Below, piece after piece: positions 1-11,418 of a stretch of DNA of 64,000 nt. A model generated the notes under the pieces. The model saw only the letters and a list, made by a program, of their open reading frames with translations, was not told the origin of the DNA and did no database searches. Origin of the DNA: Coniella vitis (taxonomy: Eukaryota; Ascomycota; Sordariomycetes; Diaporthales; Schizoparmaceae); contig WUJK01000003.1 in the NCBI GenBank assembly GCA_011317545.1, positions 3,658,001 through 3,722,000 of the forward strand, given 5' to 3'. Numbering within the stretch: position 1 is the first letter of the stretch; every line of letters starts with the position of its first letter. A program made the translations under genes and the position numbers.

Positions 1-2927
1 GCCTTTCTTAAGATTTTCGTCGATATATTCTTTAAATACTTTAAGTTTATCCTTATCTAATCCGTAGATAGGAAAGAACTTTAGTTATTCTCCTTTTTTA
101 AATAGGATCTTATAATTATATAGGCTATACTCTAATAAGCCGTTATTAAATTTTCCTTAAAATAGTTTTATAAACTTCCGATATTCTTCTAATATACCGG
201 AGAGATCTTTAAATATATCTTCGTTTTATATAGTTACTATTATAAGGAGATATCGTTATATATATTTAGTTCCTTCTTAAACTTACCGTAATAATATATC
301 CTATTATCTATAGAATCCTATTATATCGTATTCTAATCTACTATATCCCTTATTTCCTTAGGTATTAACTATTACTAGATCCTTCTCTATAAGCTATCGA
401 GGTTTATTATATCCTAGGGTAGCTATCGTTTTAGCTCTTCTCGATTTAAAGGTATATATAAATTCGTTTAAGCCCCTATTATTTAAATACTATTTAATAA
501 CTAAATCCGATCCTATACCTTTAATTATAACTATTTCTTAGGTATCCGTTTTATCCTATAAAATATAGCTATTAGTTTAATCGATTTAAGGATTTTCCTT
601 TCTTAGCTATAATATACCTAAAATTAGCTTATATTATACGGTATCTATAATATTAAAGTTTATTAATATTATATATCCGTAGATTATAACTAGTAATTAA
701 TTAAATTCTATATTAATAATACCTTAGTTATAAGTAATATTTATACCTTCTATAATACTAAGTTTATAGGGTTTTATCTTCTTCTTCTAAGGTATCCGTT
801 CTCTATTAATAACGCTTAGGAATATAAAGTTTCCTTATACTCCGCTATTTAGGAGTATTATATAGTATTTACTATTAATTCGTACTATAATTTTTAAATA
901 TTCGTATATCGAGCTATCTATTATATAAAGGGACTTTATCGTAAGTCCTAATCGCTTATTATCTCTTATAAGTAATCCTTACCTTTTAGGTTTTACTATT
1001 CTTATTATACTCTAAGAGCTACTATCTATACTAGGTTTTTAGCTTATTATATATATATTATAGCTTATCGTTATAAGTATACTTAGTTTTCTTCTTCCGT
1101 ATAGGGAGTTTATACTTCGAGCTAATTATTCTTAAAGTTATAATAGGTATATACTTTATCCGCTAGGTATTCTAAATAATCGGCACGCTTATAAAAGCTA
1201 TAGTATATAGGTTCTATATATATAAGCTTTATAAGCTTTTCCTTTTATTTCTATTCGTATATTCTATACTAATTAAGCGCTTTTTCTTACGTATAAAGTA
1301 CGTATTAAGGTATTATATACTAATACTATTTTACTTATCGTATAGTATATTTATAAGAGGTATTATATATAAAGCTAATATTAATATAGTTTCCCCTTAT
1401 TCTAAATACTTTATAATAGTTATTATTATCGTTATTATAAGTAATAATATTATACCCTATCTTATATATAGGGAACTATTCGTTAGTTACCTTATATTTA
1501 AAGTATTATCTATAATTATATATAATATAGGTAAACTATATAATTTAGTAATACTTTTCGTAGAGATAATTAATTCGCGCGTTTTCCTATATAAGGGGGG
1601 TTTTATTCTAATAAGTTATTATTCGGAATAGTTCTCTAAGTATAATACTATAGATAAGGTAATATACGTCTCCTTTATCGGTATCTTCGTTTATAAAGCT
1701 TTCTAATTCTAAGCTTATTTCTTTATTAATAATTTAGGCGCTAATATTCTAATTAATATAGAGCGTTTCCTATTATTTTATAATTTCCGTAATATTACTT
1801 TATAAAATATCCGTTTTATTAGATAGCTTATACCCTTTTATATTATATTAATAGGGGTATTCCTTAATAAACTAGGCTTACTACTTTATTATTAGTTTTT
1901 CGAATAAACTATTATCTATAGGGAGGGGTATTTTCTAAGTAATTATAATTTATCGTTCTTTATAAGGTTTCTAAGGGAATTATCCTAAGCCTTACTTTAC
2001 TAAAAGGTATATTATATAATTATCCTTATAATAGAAGGTCTAGTTAAGTAGTTTATAATCGGAATCGTCCGATATTTACTCTAAAAGCTAGTTTTAGCTA
2101 GGAGTAGAGTTTATAATCTTATATATTATAATATTAGCTTATTATCCCTCGGGGATTTTCTTAAATTCTCTAGGTTTCTTAGGTTATCGGCACTTTTATA
2201 TAAAATAGCCTATCCTATTATAATTAAAGTATTCCTTATTCGTAGATTTCCTTTAAGCTATATCGAGCTTTATAAGGCCTAAATATATTATACCGCTAGT
2301 TATTATTCCGCGGTAGTTATTCTATTAGGGTATAAAGTATTAAGGTAGCCGTTAATATCGTTTTCCGGTATTAGCCCGGGATATAAAGTTAATAATAGGT
2401 CTTTACCTTCCTTATTATTCCTAGTTCCTTTCCTAATTACGGTTGTCGATAGCTATTACTATTACCGCGAATTCTACGAATATCTCTAATCGGGGTATCC
2501 TATATAGTTCGTTTTTAATAGATTCTTTAAGTCTATTATAATAAGCTATTATAAGGGGTTTATCGTCCTAATAGAAACGTAATATAATTTATCTAAAGAG
2601 TATTATATAGTATAATACTAATTTAGTTTACTTAAGTTAGGAGATCTTATATTCTATATTACGCTTTTCGTTAAGGTTTCTAAAGGTTTCCTTAAATATC
2701 TAAGCGAAGGTTTCGAATAATATAAAGAATTCGTTAGTCTTATCTTCTCTAATCTCTTCCGTATCGAATTCTAGGAAGTTCCGTAGGATAGGTTTAAACT
2801 ATATAAGTATATCGCTTTTAAGCCTACTAGCTACGAATTCTACTTTCTTAGCTTTAATAGGGAATTGCTATTAATAGTATTAGAAGTAAGCTTTAAAGGT
2901 TATAATAAAAGGTTAAATATCGTCTTC
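1..2927 (-). mobile_element. Degenerate Ty3/Gypsy element, inner part (gag, protease region, start of RT), cut by window edge
   Basis: Read on the minus strand. From 2922 down to about 2430 a gag-like frame (Retrotrans_gag type) is recognisable: short segments such as KKVEFVASRLK, FLEFDTEEIREDKTNE and LNEKRN are separated only by TAA/TAG that fit RIP of CAA/CAG. At 2190-2231 it ends in a CX2CX4HX4C zinc knuckle in which Cys and His codons have become TAT/TAC. At about 215-1 the segment DIFKDLSGILEEYRKF and then FFPIYGLDKDKLKVFKEYI match the region just before Gypsy reverse transcriptase, so the RT lies left of the window. The stretch between 2100 and 220 should hold protease and linker but is too mutated for me to read. 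Gag resumes at 10720 on the far side of the inserted element. Confidence 0.75.
2190..2231 (-). other. Mutated gag CCHC zinc knuckle of the outer Gypsy element
   Basis: Fourteen codons with exact CX2CX4HX4C spacing. The first two Cys codons and the His codon now read TAC/TAT (Tyr) and one internal codon reads TAA, all expected C-to-T or G-to-A outcomes of RIP; the last Cys is intact. This fixes the strand and the gag/pol order of the outer element. Confidence 0.75.
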
Positions 2928-3266
2928 TATTATAGGCCTACGGGTAAATACACGGCTTCGGTATACTAGGGTACGAAGCCTTAGTTAGTATATTCCCTTC
3001 TCGTTTAGAGACTAATATTATATAAGCGCTAGATAAGAGCGTCTTTCGAGTAGCTTATAAGCCGTATAAAAGACTATCGGTAATAAGACCTATATCGACG
3101 GTAGACCTATAGAAAACTCTATCTACGGGTAGATTTTAAACGTAAAAGCTACTTAAAAGTAGCTCTTACGCTACTATATAGATACTACCTTTACTTCTCT
3201 CCTTAAGTTAGTTAATAATAGAAATTAGGATCGAAACTACGAATACTCTCTTAATATCCGTTTATA
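2928..3266 (+). repeat. 5' LTR of the Gypsy element
   Basis: Matches 10376-10714 along its whole length; the differences I see are mainly C/T and G/A transitions. The original terminal TG and CA now read TA and TA, as RIP would give. Confidence 0.88.
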
Positions 3267-3479
3267 TTTAACTAACTTCTTTTCTACTTACCCTATATAT
3301 CTAACGGTATTTATATACTTATTTAGTATATAGCCTTAGGATATTATACCCTTATAACGAGCAATTCGGGTAACTCCCTACTTAAGCGAATAACGATAAT
3401 AATAATATAATAATAACTATATAATAAATAGTTACTTAAATAATAGAAGAGTAGCGGTATATTATTAAAGGAGTAATAT

Positions 3480-4700
3480 AATAATAGCGCGAAGATAGCG
3501 TATAAAAACTAGAAGCGCTTATAATATAATTTATATAAATCGAATAATCCTATAGCCTATTATTATAAGAGCTATTAATAAGTATTAATAACTTAATAGC
3601 CGAATACCCTAACCTAATACCTAATAAACTAGAAGATATCTATACCCTTACCTCCTAAAATATAGAAAACGCCGATATTAATATAGATAAGGCTCTAAAG
3701 AGTATAATTATACCTAAACATAAGCCCCTTTCTTAGCTAGTAAACTTTAAAAGTATATATATTTAATTCCTAGCTTAGGAGCGTATTATAAGGTATAAAC
3801 TCGTCCGAAATACCTATTTTATCGAGAATTATATAGATAAGTTCTAAGAAATCTATAAATATCTAAAGGGAGATATAAAGATTATAACGAGGAGCTATTA
3901 TATTATAAGAGGAGAGTATAATCTCTAGAAACCCTCCTTATTCTTATAATAGCTCCGCTACCGATATTATAACGAGAATTATATTATCGCTATTTCTTAA
4001 AGGCTCCGGAGCTTTACTTAGAAGAAAGGTTAACCCTTCCCTAACTTCTTCTCCTAATAGGAGAAGTTATTAATAAACTCCGGCGGTATAAAGTAGCCGG
4101 ATTTAGCTAAGTTAATATACCTAAAGGGCGCTATTAATAGTATATTATATATATAGCTTATTAATATAGAAATACCGTCGATATATAACGATTAGGTAAA
4201 GAAAGCGTTCTATATCTCGGCTAAGCTAGAAAGCTATATTACTATCCGAAATAATAGCTATACTTTACCCTTAAGCTATTTATCCGGAGCTATAATATAG
4301 CGCTTCGGAATAATTTAATAAATAGGAGGAAACGGATAAAAACTATAAAACCTTTATACGGATCCCGATAAGGATATAGCTATAACTAATATTAATACTC
4401 TATAGGCTAATAAATAGCGTATAAGGTAGGTTAACTAGGCGGAGATTAGGCGTAGGAAAGAGTAGGGACTTTATTATAGGTATAAACGTTCGAATTATAG
4501 AATCGCTTATTACCCCTTCCTACCTATATACCCGTTTACTAGCTCCGGAGCTATATAGGAGATAGAAATTAATATTATTAATATTAACTTTATCGACCTT
4601 AATAATACTACCGAGGAATAAAAGGAAAACTAGCTATTCCTATATAAAATTATATATAAGAGCTTATAGGTTTTAACTTTAGTTTATAAGAAGTAAAGTA
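3480..4700 (+). pseudogene. gag of the Gypsy element, RIP-broken
   Basis: The plus-strand frame is littered with TAA/TAG. The clear landmark is a zinc knuckle at 4472-4513 with exact CX2CX4HX4C spacing, in which all three Cys codons and the His codon now read Tyr (TAT/TAC). The start cannot be set because ATG is expected to have become ATA. The role is structural nucleocapsid formation. Limits are approximate. Confidence 0.6.
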
Positions 4701-4739
4701 TTAGATAAATAGAAACTATTTTATAATAAACCTATTCTA

Positions 4740-7700
4740 TAATTTAACTCTATTTATCCTAATATTTATTAATTCTAGTTATAACTATTATTCTATTATA
4801 AGCGAGATATTTATATATAAATTAAGACTTCCGTATATACCTATCCCGCTTAAGACCCTTTATTAATCGCTAAGGGAGAGAATATCGTATAAATAGCCTA
4901 TTATCCGCTATATAACCTACCTTAATATAAACTTAAACGGGTATTTATATTATATTTAGGCCTATATAATTCCCTACCTTTAATATAACCTCGTTTTAGG
5001 AAAACCTTAGGTAGAAAGAGAGAAGGTAATATATATAGCTTATAAGTATTATTTAAGTATTAAATAAGTAGAAGGATTAGAAGTTTAAGAATAAGGATAT
5101 AATCCTAAGAACTTTAATTATATATTTATTAATACCTTTATTATCTAAAGTAAAGTCCGGCGTATAAAACGCTTAAGTATTACTTAGATAATGCTTTTTA
5201 ATATTATAATAGCCGATATTACTAAGGCCTTATTACCGAAAGTAGAATCCTCGGTTAATAAGAAACTCCCCCTAGAGTATTATAAGTTCCGGAACCTTTT
5301 TAATAAGGATATAGCTTTTATACTACTGCTATATAGAAAGGGAGCGGATTATAAGATTCGGCTATATAAGAAGGCGGATAGGTTTATTATAAACGCCTTA
5401 TAGAGCCCGTTATACGGGATATCTAAAGAAGAACTTATTATATTAAGGAAGACTTTTATTAAGCTATTTAATATAGGCTATATTAGAGCTAATAGCTCTT
5501 TAATAGGAGCTTTTATAATCTTTATTAAGAAACTAAAGGGCGGCCTCCGTTTTTATATAGATTATTATACGCTTAACGCTATTTCGGAAGCCGACTATTA
5601 TCCGCTCCCCCTTATTAAAAAACCCTATCTAATATTATAAACGCTAAATATTTTACTAAACTCGATATATAAATAGCGTTTTATAAGCTTTATATTAAGG
5701 AAGGAGATAAATAGAAGACCGCCTTTCGTATAAGGTATAGCCTTTTCGAATAGCTAATAACCCCGTTCGGATTTATAAGCGCTCCTATAATATTCTAACG
5801 CTATATTAATAACGCTCTATACCCCTACCTAAATATCTTCTATTTAGCTTATATTAATAATATTCTAATATATACCGACGGTATAACTAAAGATTATTAA
5901 GTAAAGGTAAAGCTAGTATTATATATTCTCGAAGTAGTAGATCTAAATTTAGATATTACTAAATACGAATTCGGCGTAACCGAGACGAAATACTTAGGCT
6001 TTATTATCGAAGTAGGGGTAGGGATTTATATAAACCCTAAGAAGGTATACGCTATATATAATTAGGAAGCTCCGAAGATAGTTAAAAGAGTCTATAGCTT
6101 CCTAGGATTTATAAACTTCTATTATTAGTTTATTATTAATTATTCCGAAATTATAAGGCCCCTCTTAACCTTAATTAAAAAGGGGGTCTTATTTAGGTTC
6201 GGGGAGTAGGAAGAAGCTATATTCGAATAGCTAAAGCGTCTCTTTATTAATAAGCCTATACTCGCCTAATAGGATCCGGATAAGGAAATAATATTAAAAG
6301 CGGATTATTCTAATTATTCGTTAAGCGGCTACTTTTCCTAGAGGGATAAATATAATATCCTCCGCCCGGTAGTATACTATTTATACCGCTTAAGCCCTAT
6401 AGAGTATAACTATAAGATTTATAATAAGGAACTATTAGCTATTATTAATTATTTAAGAATATAGGATATAAAGCTTAGGGGTATTATATTATTATTTACG
6501 ATTTACTCGGATTATAAGAACCTCGAATATTTTATAATATTATAATATCTTACCGAGAAGTAAATCTACTAATCCGAAACGATAGCTCGTTTTCGATATT
6601 ACTTAATCTACCGTATAGGAGTAGCTAGTAAGTATCTAAACGCCCTTTCGAAAAGGGAGCAGGATATACTATATAATATATCTAATAAACGCCTTACCGG
6701 TAGGTAAATCTAGCTTTTATTATCGATAAAGATAAGCTAAGTTATAGTATATAACGAGCTACTCTTAATAGGTAGCGAGGTTTTTATATAAGAGGAGCTC
6801 TAACGCTTATAGGATAATATTACCTTATATAATAAGGTATACTCCTAGCTTATAAGCGTAATCCGTAAGGGTAAATACTCTTTTCCCCCTTACCTACGGA
6901 TATTCGAAGGTAAGCCTATTAAGGTATTTATAATAGAGTATTCGATTAATAAGAAAGGATTATTTAAGTTCCGCGAATAGCTTTAGTTACCGGATTAGGA
7001 ACCCTTATATACTAAACTAATATAAAATATTTATAATTCTACCCTATCTAATTACCTAGGGAGGGATATTATTATTACGATAATAATAAGGGGCTACTTC
7101 TAGCTAAGTATATACCGTAATATTCGGCGGTTTATATAAAATTATAATATTTATAAATATAAGACGGTATAAAGATATTAGAGAAAGGGCCTTTTTAAGC
7201 CCTTATTAATACCTAAGCGGGTATAAAGCGAGTTATTCGTAGACTTTATAATCGACCTCCCCTATAAGGACGATATAAAAGAAGCTTACTTAATAATAAT
7301 TATAAATCGATTAACGAAAGCTATTATACTCGAAGCTATATATAGTATAAGTATAGAAGTATATATAAAGCGGTTCTTATATTATTACTAGCGGTTTTAT
7401 AATTTCCTTAAAGTAATAGTTAGTAACTAAAGCTTAAACTAGGTAGGAGGGTTTTAGCGCTAATTATATAAGCTTATAAAGATAGAGTAGCGCTTAAATA
7501 CCGCTTTTTACTTATAAACGGATAGAGCTATAGAAAGGGTAAACTAAGAGGTTATAAACTACCTCCGAGCGTTTATTATATATATATAATTAGATTAGCC
7601 GATACTCTTACCCGGCGCTTAACTAGCTATTAATAATAGGGATATTAGTATAATTAGCCTTAGCCTATTTTTTATCTTATATAGCTATTATATAAATCTA

Positions 7701-8340
7701 ATTAAATAGGTAAAGTATAGTATATTATTAGTATAAGCCCCTAAAGTTTAGGCCGAGAACTTCGTCTAATAGCTTAAAGATATAACTATTTTCGCTTAAG
7801 CTATAATAGTAATCGTATAGTAATAAATAGAAGAATCTATAAATAAGTTATAAATAGTTATAGAATAGCTTATTAAGGGCGATAAGGTTTAGCTCTCCCT
7901 ACGAAATATTATTACCGACTACCCTTTAAAGAAGTTAGCCTAACTATATAAGAAGTATATTATAATATATATTATTAGCCCTTATATAGTAGAATTAGAT
8001 ATCCCGCCGGGTATTTACCCTTATTTCTATATAGATCTCCTAATTCGAGTTATATAAGACCTACTTTTATTATAAGTATAGAGAGAATACCGGCCTAACC
8101 CTATTATAGTTAAAGAGGGAAAGGAACCCGAGTATTAGATAGAAAGTATTATTAGAGTATATAATAAGCTATATAAAGGCCGTACGAAAACGGATAAAGC
8201 GTTATAATATAAAGTCCTAGTTAAATAGGTCGGATAAGATTAGCTAGACTAATAGCTATTATCTAAATTTAAAGATATAATTACTCTTAAGGAGTTCGAG
8301 TAATATTATAATAGCGTTATAAATTATAATAGCCTAAAGT
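4740..8340 (+). pseudogene. pol of the Gypsy element (protease-RT-RNaseH-integrase-chromodomain), RIP-broken
   Basis: A DSGCN-type protease active site is at 4771-4785, now reading N-S-S-Y-N. Reverse transcriptase is recognisable from about 5190 (FRNLFNKDI, then GGLRFYIDYYTLNAI), and its catalytic YxDD motif at 5850-5861 reads Y-I-N-N. The integrase core follows at about 7150-7750 (FIVDLPYKDD, NRLTKAIILEA, TDRAIERVN). A chromodomain-like tail lies at about 8170-8330 (SKFKDIITLKEFE), which suggests the chromovirus clade. Only 5191-5403 remains open over a useful length. All departures from consensus fit RIP. Confidence 0.8.
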
Positions 8341-9397
8341 TATAGAAAAGAAGAGCGGGGAAATTAAGTATTATAGATAAAAAGAAAACTATATATAAAA
8401 TACGTATTAATATAGCTACCTATTTATCTTTACTTACCTCCTCCTTATTACTAGAATTATTCTCTTTAATTTTATTAGAATAAGGGTTATTATTAATATT
8501 ACGCTTCGCTTTAATACTAACTAAGCCCTTACCCTTATTACCCCCCTTTATAAGCTTTACTAATAGGTTAGTAATATCCTTTAATATTATCGCTTAACGG
8601 TATATAAGCTTATAGCTATAACGTTAGTATAAAGTTAATAGGATATAAGTAGGGAAGGAGTAATAAATATATATATTATAGGTATACTTATTATTTAATA
8701 ACCGGACCTTATTATAGCTAGCTTAAATCTTACCTAACTTAAATAGGTAATTATAAGTATAATATATAGCGAGAGCGGCGAGGGCTTAAGGGCGGAGAGT
8801 ATCTAAAGTATATAAGTATAGGAAAGCGCGAATAGGGAAGGAGTAGTATATATTAAGGTCGGAAGTATTATAGGTAAGGGAATAGTTAATTATAATAATA
8901 ATAGCGGTATATATCGTATCGGTTTAATAAAGGGGGGTATAAGAATAGCCGGAGTTCTTACCTTTCTTATTTATCCTATAGAGGAAATAATAAGCGCCGG
9001 CTATAATAGTTAGTAAGCTACGAAGAAGTAGAAAAAGTATTACTTACTAATACCGTAAAGGTAGAGGGAGAAGGGGTTTTTAAAAGCCCTTATAATATAG
9101 GGTAGGTATTATTCGTCCTTAATACCCTCGGGGAGGGTAATATAAGGTTAGAGCTATAGGTTAATAGTAATAATATTCTAAATAAGCTTATTAATAGCTT
9201 TATCGAGCTAAGCAGCGATAGGGGTAAGGATAATAGCGGTAGGAGTAATAATAGGTATAGTAGGAGTAGCTATAGCTATAGCTATAGGTATTACCGCTAT
9301 AGGAGTAGCTATAGAGCTTATAATAATAACGGGGGCGGCGGTAGTAGGTATAGTAGTAGGAGCTACGCTAGCTTACTTAGAGCGAATAATAATATTT

Positions 9398-9585
9398 TGT
9401 GACGGGCTGGCCCCTATGGGGCTCCAGGAATTGACTAGCGTCCTGCGGCCGCCTCCGACGTACGGAACCTTTCGCTTGGGCGGTTGAGGCAAAAGGTACG
9501 CAATCTTCTGAACACGTTTCAGAAGATCTAGTCAACTTATCAGGCACGTCAGGGCGAAGGCAATATCACAGGTGGGCCTGTGACA
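9398..9585 (-). repeat. Terminal repeat copy 1 of the TRIM-like element
   Basis: Identical to 9732-9919 except at 9510, 9565 and 9584. Each difference is a C/T or G/A change in CpA/TpG context. Confidence 0.8.
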
Positions 9586-9731
9586 TCACCTCCCTTCCTC
9601 CTCTGATAACGTCGGACCCCTAAAGCTCACCCGCGACGTTGCTTTGTAAGCCGAAGTTCACACGGAAGGGGTGTCCAAGACTTTTGGCACTCCGTGGCTC
9701 GAACTTGCGACCTTAGGGTGTTCAGAAGATA

Positions 9732-9919
9732 TGTGACGGGCTGGCCCCTATGGGGCTCCAGGAATTGACTAGCGTCCTGCGGCCGCCTCCGACGTACGGA
9801 ACCTTTCGCTTGGGCGGTTGAGGCAAAAGGTACGCAATCTTCTAAACACGTTTCAGAAGATCTAGTCAACTTATCAGGCACGTCAGGGCGAAGGCAATGT
9901 CACAGGTGGGCCTGTGATA
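9732..9919 (-). repeat. Terminal repeat copy 2 of the TRIM-like element
   Basis: Partner of 9398-9585. Differences at 9844, 9899 and 9918 are RIP-type transitions, some mutated in this copy and some in the other. Confidence 0.8.
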
Positions 9920-10375
9920 TATTTATATTACTAGTAGAGCTAAGTATAAATAGAGGACGAATAGGGAAGGTATAATACTTACCTTATTATTATAGGGGTT
10001 AATTTCGTATAACTTATAAGGGTTTTAGTTTAATTAAGAGGAAGGAATAACCCCTAGAGTAGGGGTTAAAGGGGTATTTATACCTTTTTAAGGCTCTAAA
10101 AGTAAAGATATTATATCTATAACTACCTACTAAATTAAGGGCGTTACTATTATTCTATTAACGAATAATAAGCGGTAGAACTTATAAACTCGCCGATAGC
10201 TAGGTTAAAGGGAGCTCCGCGGATATAAGACTCTTTTTATACTCGCTAGGTATAAGTATAAGGCTCCTTTAATAGGGTAGGCGGGCGTAATAGCGTTATA
10301 TCGTTATACTTTTTAGGTAGCTATTATACTATATATAGCTCTATAGGAGGGCGTTCGGCTTAAGCGGGGGGGTAA

Positions 10376-10714
10376 TATTATAAGCCTACGGGTAAATATA
10401 CGGCTTCGGTATACTAGGGTATAAAGCCTTAGTTAATATATTCCCTTCTTATCTAGAGACTAATATTATATAAGCGCTAGATAAGAGCGTCTTTCGAGTA
10501 ACTTATAAGCTATATAAAAGACTATCGGTAATAGGACCCGTATCGACGGTAGACCTATAGAAAACTCTATCTACGGGTAGATCTTAAACGTAAGAGCTAC
10601 TTAAGAGCAGCTCTCGCGCCGTTATATAGATACTACCTTTACTTCTCTCCTTAAGTTAGTTAATAATAGAAATTGGGATCGAAACTGCGAACGCTCTCTC
10701 GATACCCGTTTATA
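10376..10714 (+). repeat. 3' LTR of the Gypsy element
   Basis: Partner of 2928-3266. Its distal half keeps more C/G (for example around 10606-10620 and 10687-10707) than the 5' copy, so it is somewhat less mutated. It is followed directly by the TSD TCTTC at 10715-10719. Confidence 0.88.
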
Positions 10715-10719
10715 TCTTC

Positions 10720-11193
10720 TTATCTACGATAAACCTTAAGCTACTCTAACTTAAAGGGCTTATTAGGAGTTTCGTTAATACTTCCTCGAGCCTTAAGTTC
10801 TATAATACGTATAATAAGTATATTAATAATAGTTAGGAGTTGCTAATTAGTATTCTAGGTTTAGTTAACTATCAAAGGGGCTAGAACTATTAGTATTATA
10901 ATTAAATACTATACTTAATATTACCTAAGAGGTATATATAGACTGTCCTAAATAAGAGTTATAAAAATATAATAATCCTTACCTAAATCTTGGATTCTAG
11001 AAGTACCTATAAGTTATATATTAGTAGGTAGGGAAGTATTACCTTTAAGTCTTTATACGTTATCGAGTAATATTAAGTATTATAAGTAATTAAGAGGGAT
11101 TACCCTATTATATAAAATAATACTTAGATTTATAATTAAAGACTATAAAGAAACTATCTAATAGCTAGGAAATCTATTATTCTTATATCCTTC
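10720..11193 (-). mobile_element. N-terminal gag and leader of the outer minus-strand Gypsy element
   Basis: The minus-strand frame reads through about 10870-10720 with recognisable segments (for example ELKARGSINETPNKPFKLE). It continues in the same frame into 2922 once the inserted element and one TSD copy are removed. The sequence from about 10900 to 11193 should be the untranslated leader between the 5' LTR and gag; I see no reading frame there. Confidence 0.65.
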
Positions 11194-11418
11194 TGTTGTT
11201 TATATATCTAGTAATAATTAGTATTAGATAGTAGCTATCCTTTGCTATCCAGATATCCTAGGATAGCTTTAAGCCTAAGCTATCTATCCTAATTAGTCCA
11301 CTATTTATCTAGGATTATCTAATCCTATATCCGCTTCTTATTAAGGAGTTCCTAATAAGGAGTGGGTCCTGATTATATAAGGTCCCTATCGGTCCGTTAA
11401 GGTTCCGATTTGCTAGCA
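11194..11418 (-). repeat. Candidate 5' LTR of the outer Gypsy element
   Basis: The 225-bp segment is bounded by TGTTG at one side and TAGCA at the other, so on the minus strand it starts TG and ends CA. It sits exactly between the gag leader and ordinary unique DNA, and contains stem-loop-like inverted repeats around AGGATAGCTT. The partner LTR and the TSD lie outside the window, so the boundaries are inferred. Confidence 0.35.

Larger units (their letters stand above)
9398..9919 (-). mobile_element. TRIM-like non-autonomous LTR element nested in the Gypsy element
   Basis: A GC-rich 522-bp island has two 188-bp direct terminal repeats (9398-9585, 9732-9919) around a 146-bp core, flanked by a 5-bp duplication TATTT (9393-9397, 9920-9924). 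On the minus strand the terminal repeats begin TGTCAC (TATCAC in the copy at 9919) and end GTCACA. The purine run GAGGAGGAAGGGAGGTGA directly precedes the downstream repeat (plus 9586-9603), which sets minus orientation. There is no coding capacity. A GTTCGAGCC sequence (minus strand of 9696-9704) fits a pol III B-box, but no tRNA fold is visible. The repeats differ at only three sites, so the element is much younger than its RIP-mutated host. Confidence 0.72.
8420..10340 (-). pseudogene. Antisense reading frame between pol and 3' LTR of the Gypsy element
   Basis: On the minus strand a coding-like frame runs from just inside the 3' LTR/polypurine tract to 8420, only about 80 bp from the end of the sense chromodomain. 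Recognisable blocks are an N-terminal part with YNDITLLRPPTLLKEPYTYT (about 10310-10250), an Ala/Thr/Pro-rich middle (about 9375-9240), a longer open stretch at about 8930-8590, and a charged C-terminus (NKGKGLVSIKAKRN, then an Asp/Glu/Ser/Lys-rich tail). Interruptions are almost only TAA/TAG. The frame changes once near 9960, next to a GTAAGT that could be a donor, so an intron is possible. The TRIM-like element sits inside it. I recognise no family. Confidence 0.5.
2928..10714 (+). mobile_element. Complete RIP-inactivated Ty3/Gypsy retrotransposon (chromovirus-like)
   Basis: The 7.8-kb element has two 339-bp LTRs (2928-3266 and 10376-10714) and a perfect 5-bp target duplication TCTTC at 2923-2927 and 10715-10719. 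A G-rich purine stretch (AAGCGGGGGGGTAA, ending at 10375) directly precedes the 3' LTR as polypurine tract. Internal order on the plus strand is gag with zinc knuckle, protease, reverse transcriptase, RNase H region, integrase and a C-terminal chromodomain-like tail. A long frame on the opposite strand fills the pol to 3' LTR interval. Stops and loss of catalytic residues show that the copy is dead. It is inserted into the gag of the outer Gypsy element and is itself interrupted by a TRIM-like element. Confidence 0.9.
1..11418. other. RIP-mutated AT-rich compartment with nested retroelements
   Basis: Nearly all C and G outside CpG-like contexts have become T and A: CpA and TpG are very rare, and TpA, TAA and TAG are everywhere. 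The exception is a GC-rich island at 9398-9919. The block ends abruptly near 11418, where ordinary base composition resumes. Its content can be read by treating Tyr/Asn/stop codons as mutated Cys/His/Asp/Gln/Trp. It holds three nested LTR-type elements, described separately. No host gene is visible in it. Confidence 0.9.

Noticed and set aside
5191..5403. 70-codon intact ORF as a separate gene
   Set aside because: It is the surviving open piece of the Gypsy reverse transcriptase, not an independent gene.
9690..9735. tRNA gene in the core of the TRIM-like element
   Set aside because: A B-box-like GTTCGAGCC is present, but the flanks do not form a T stem and no acceptor, D arm or A box was found.
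9627..9881. 84-codon open frame on the minus strand
   Set aside because: It spans the core and a terminal repeat of the TRIM-like element; open only because that island escaped RIP.
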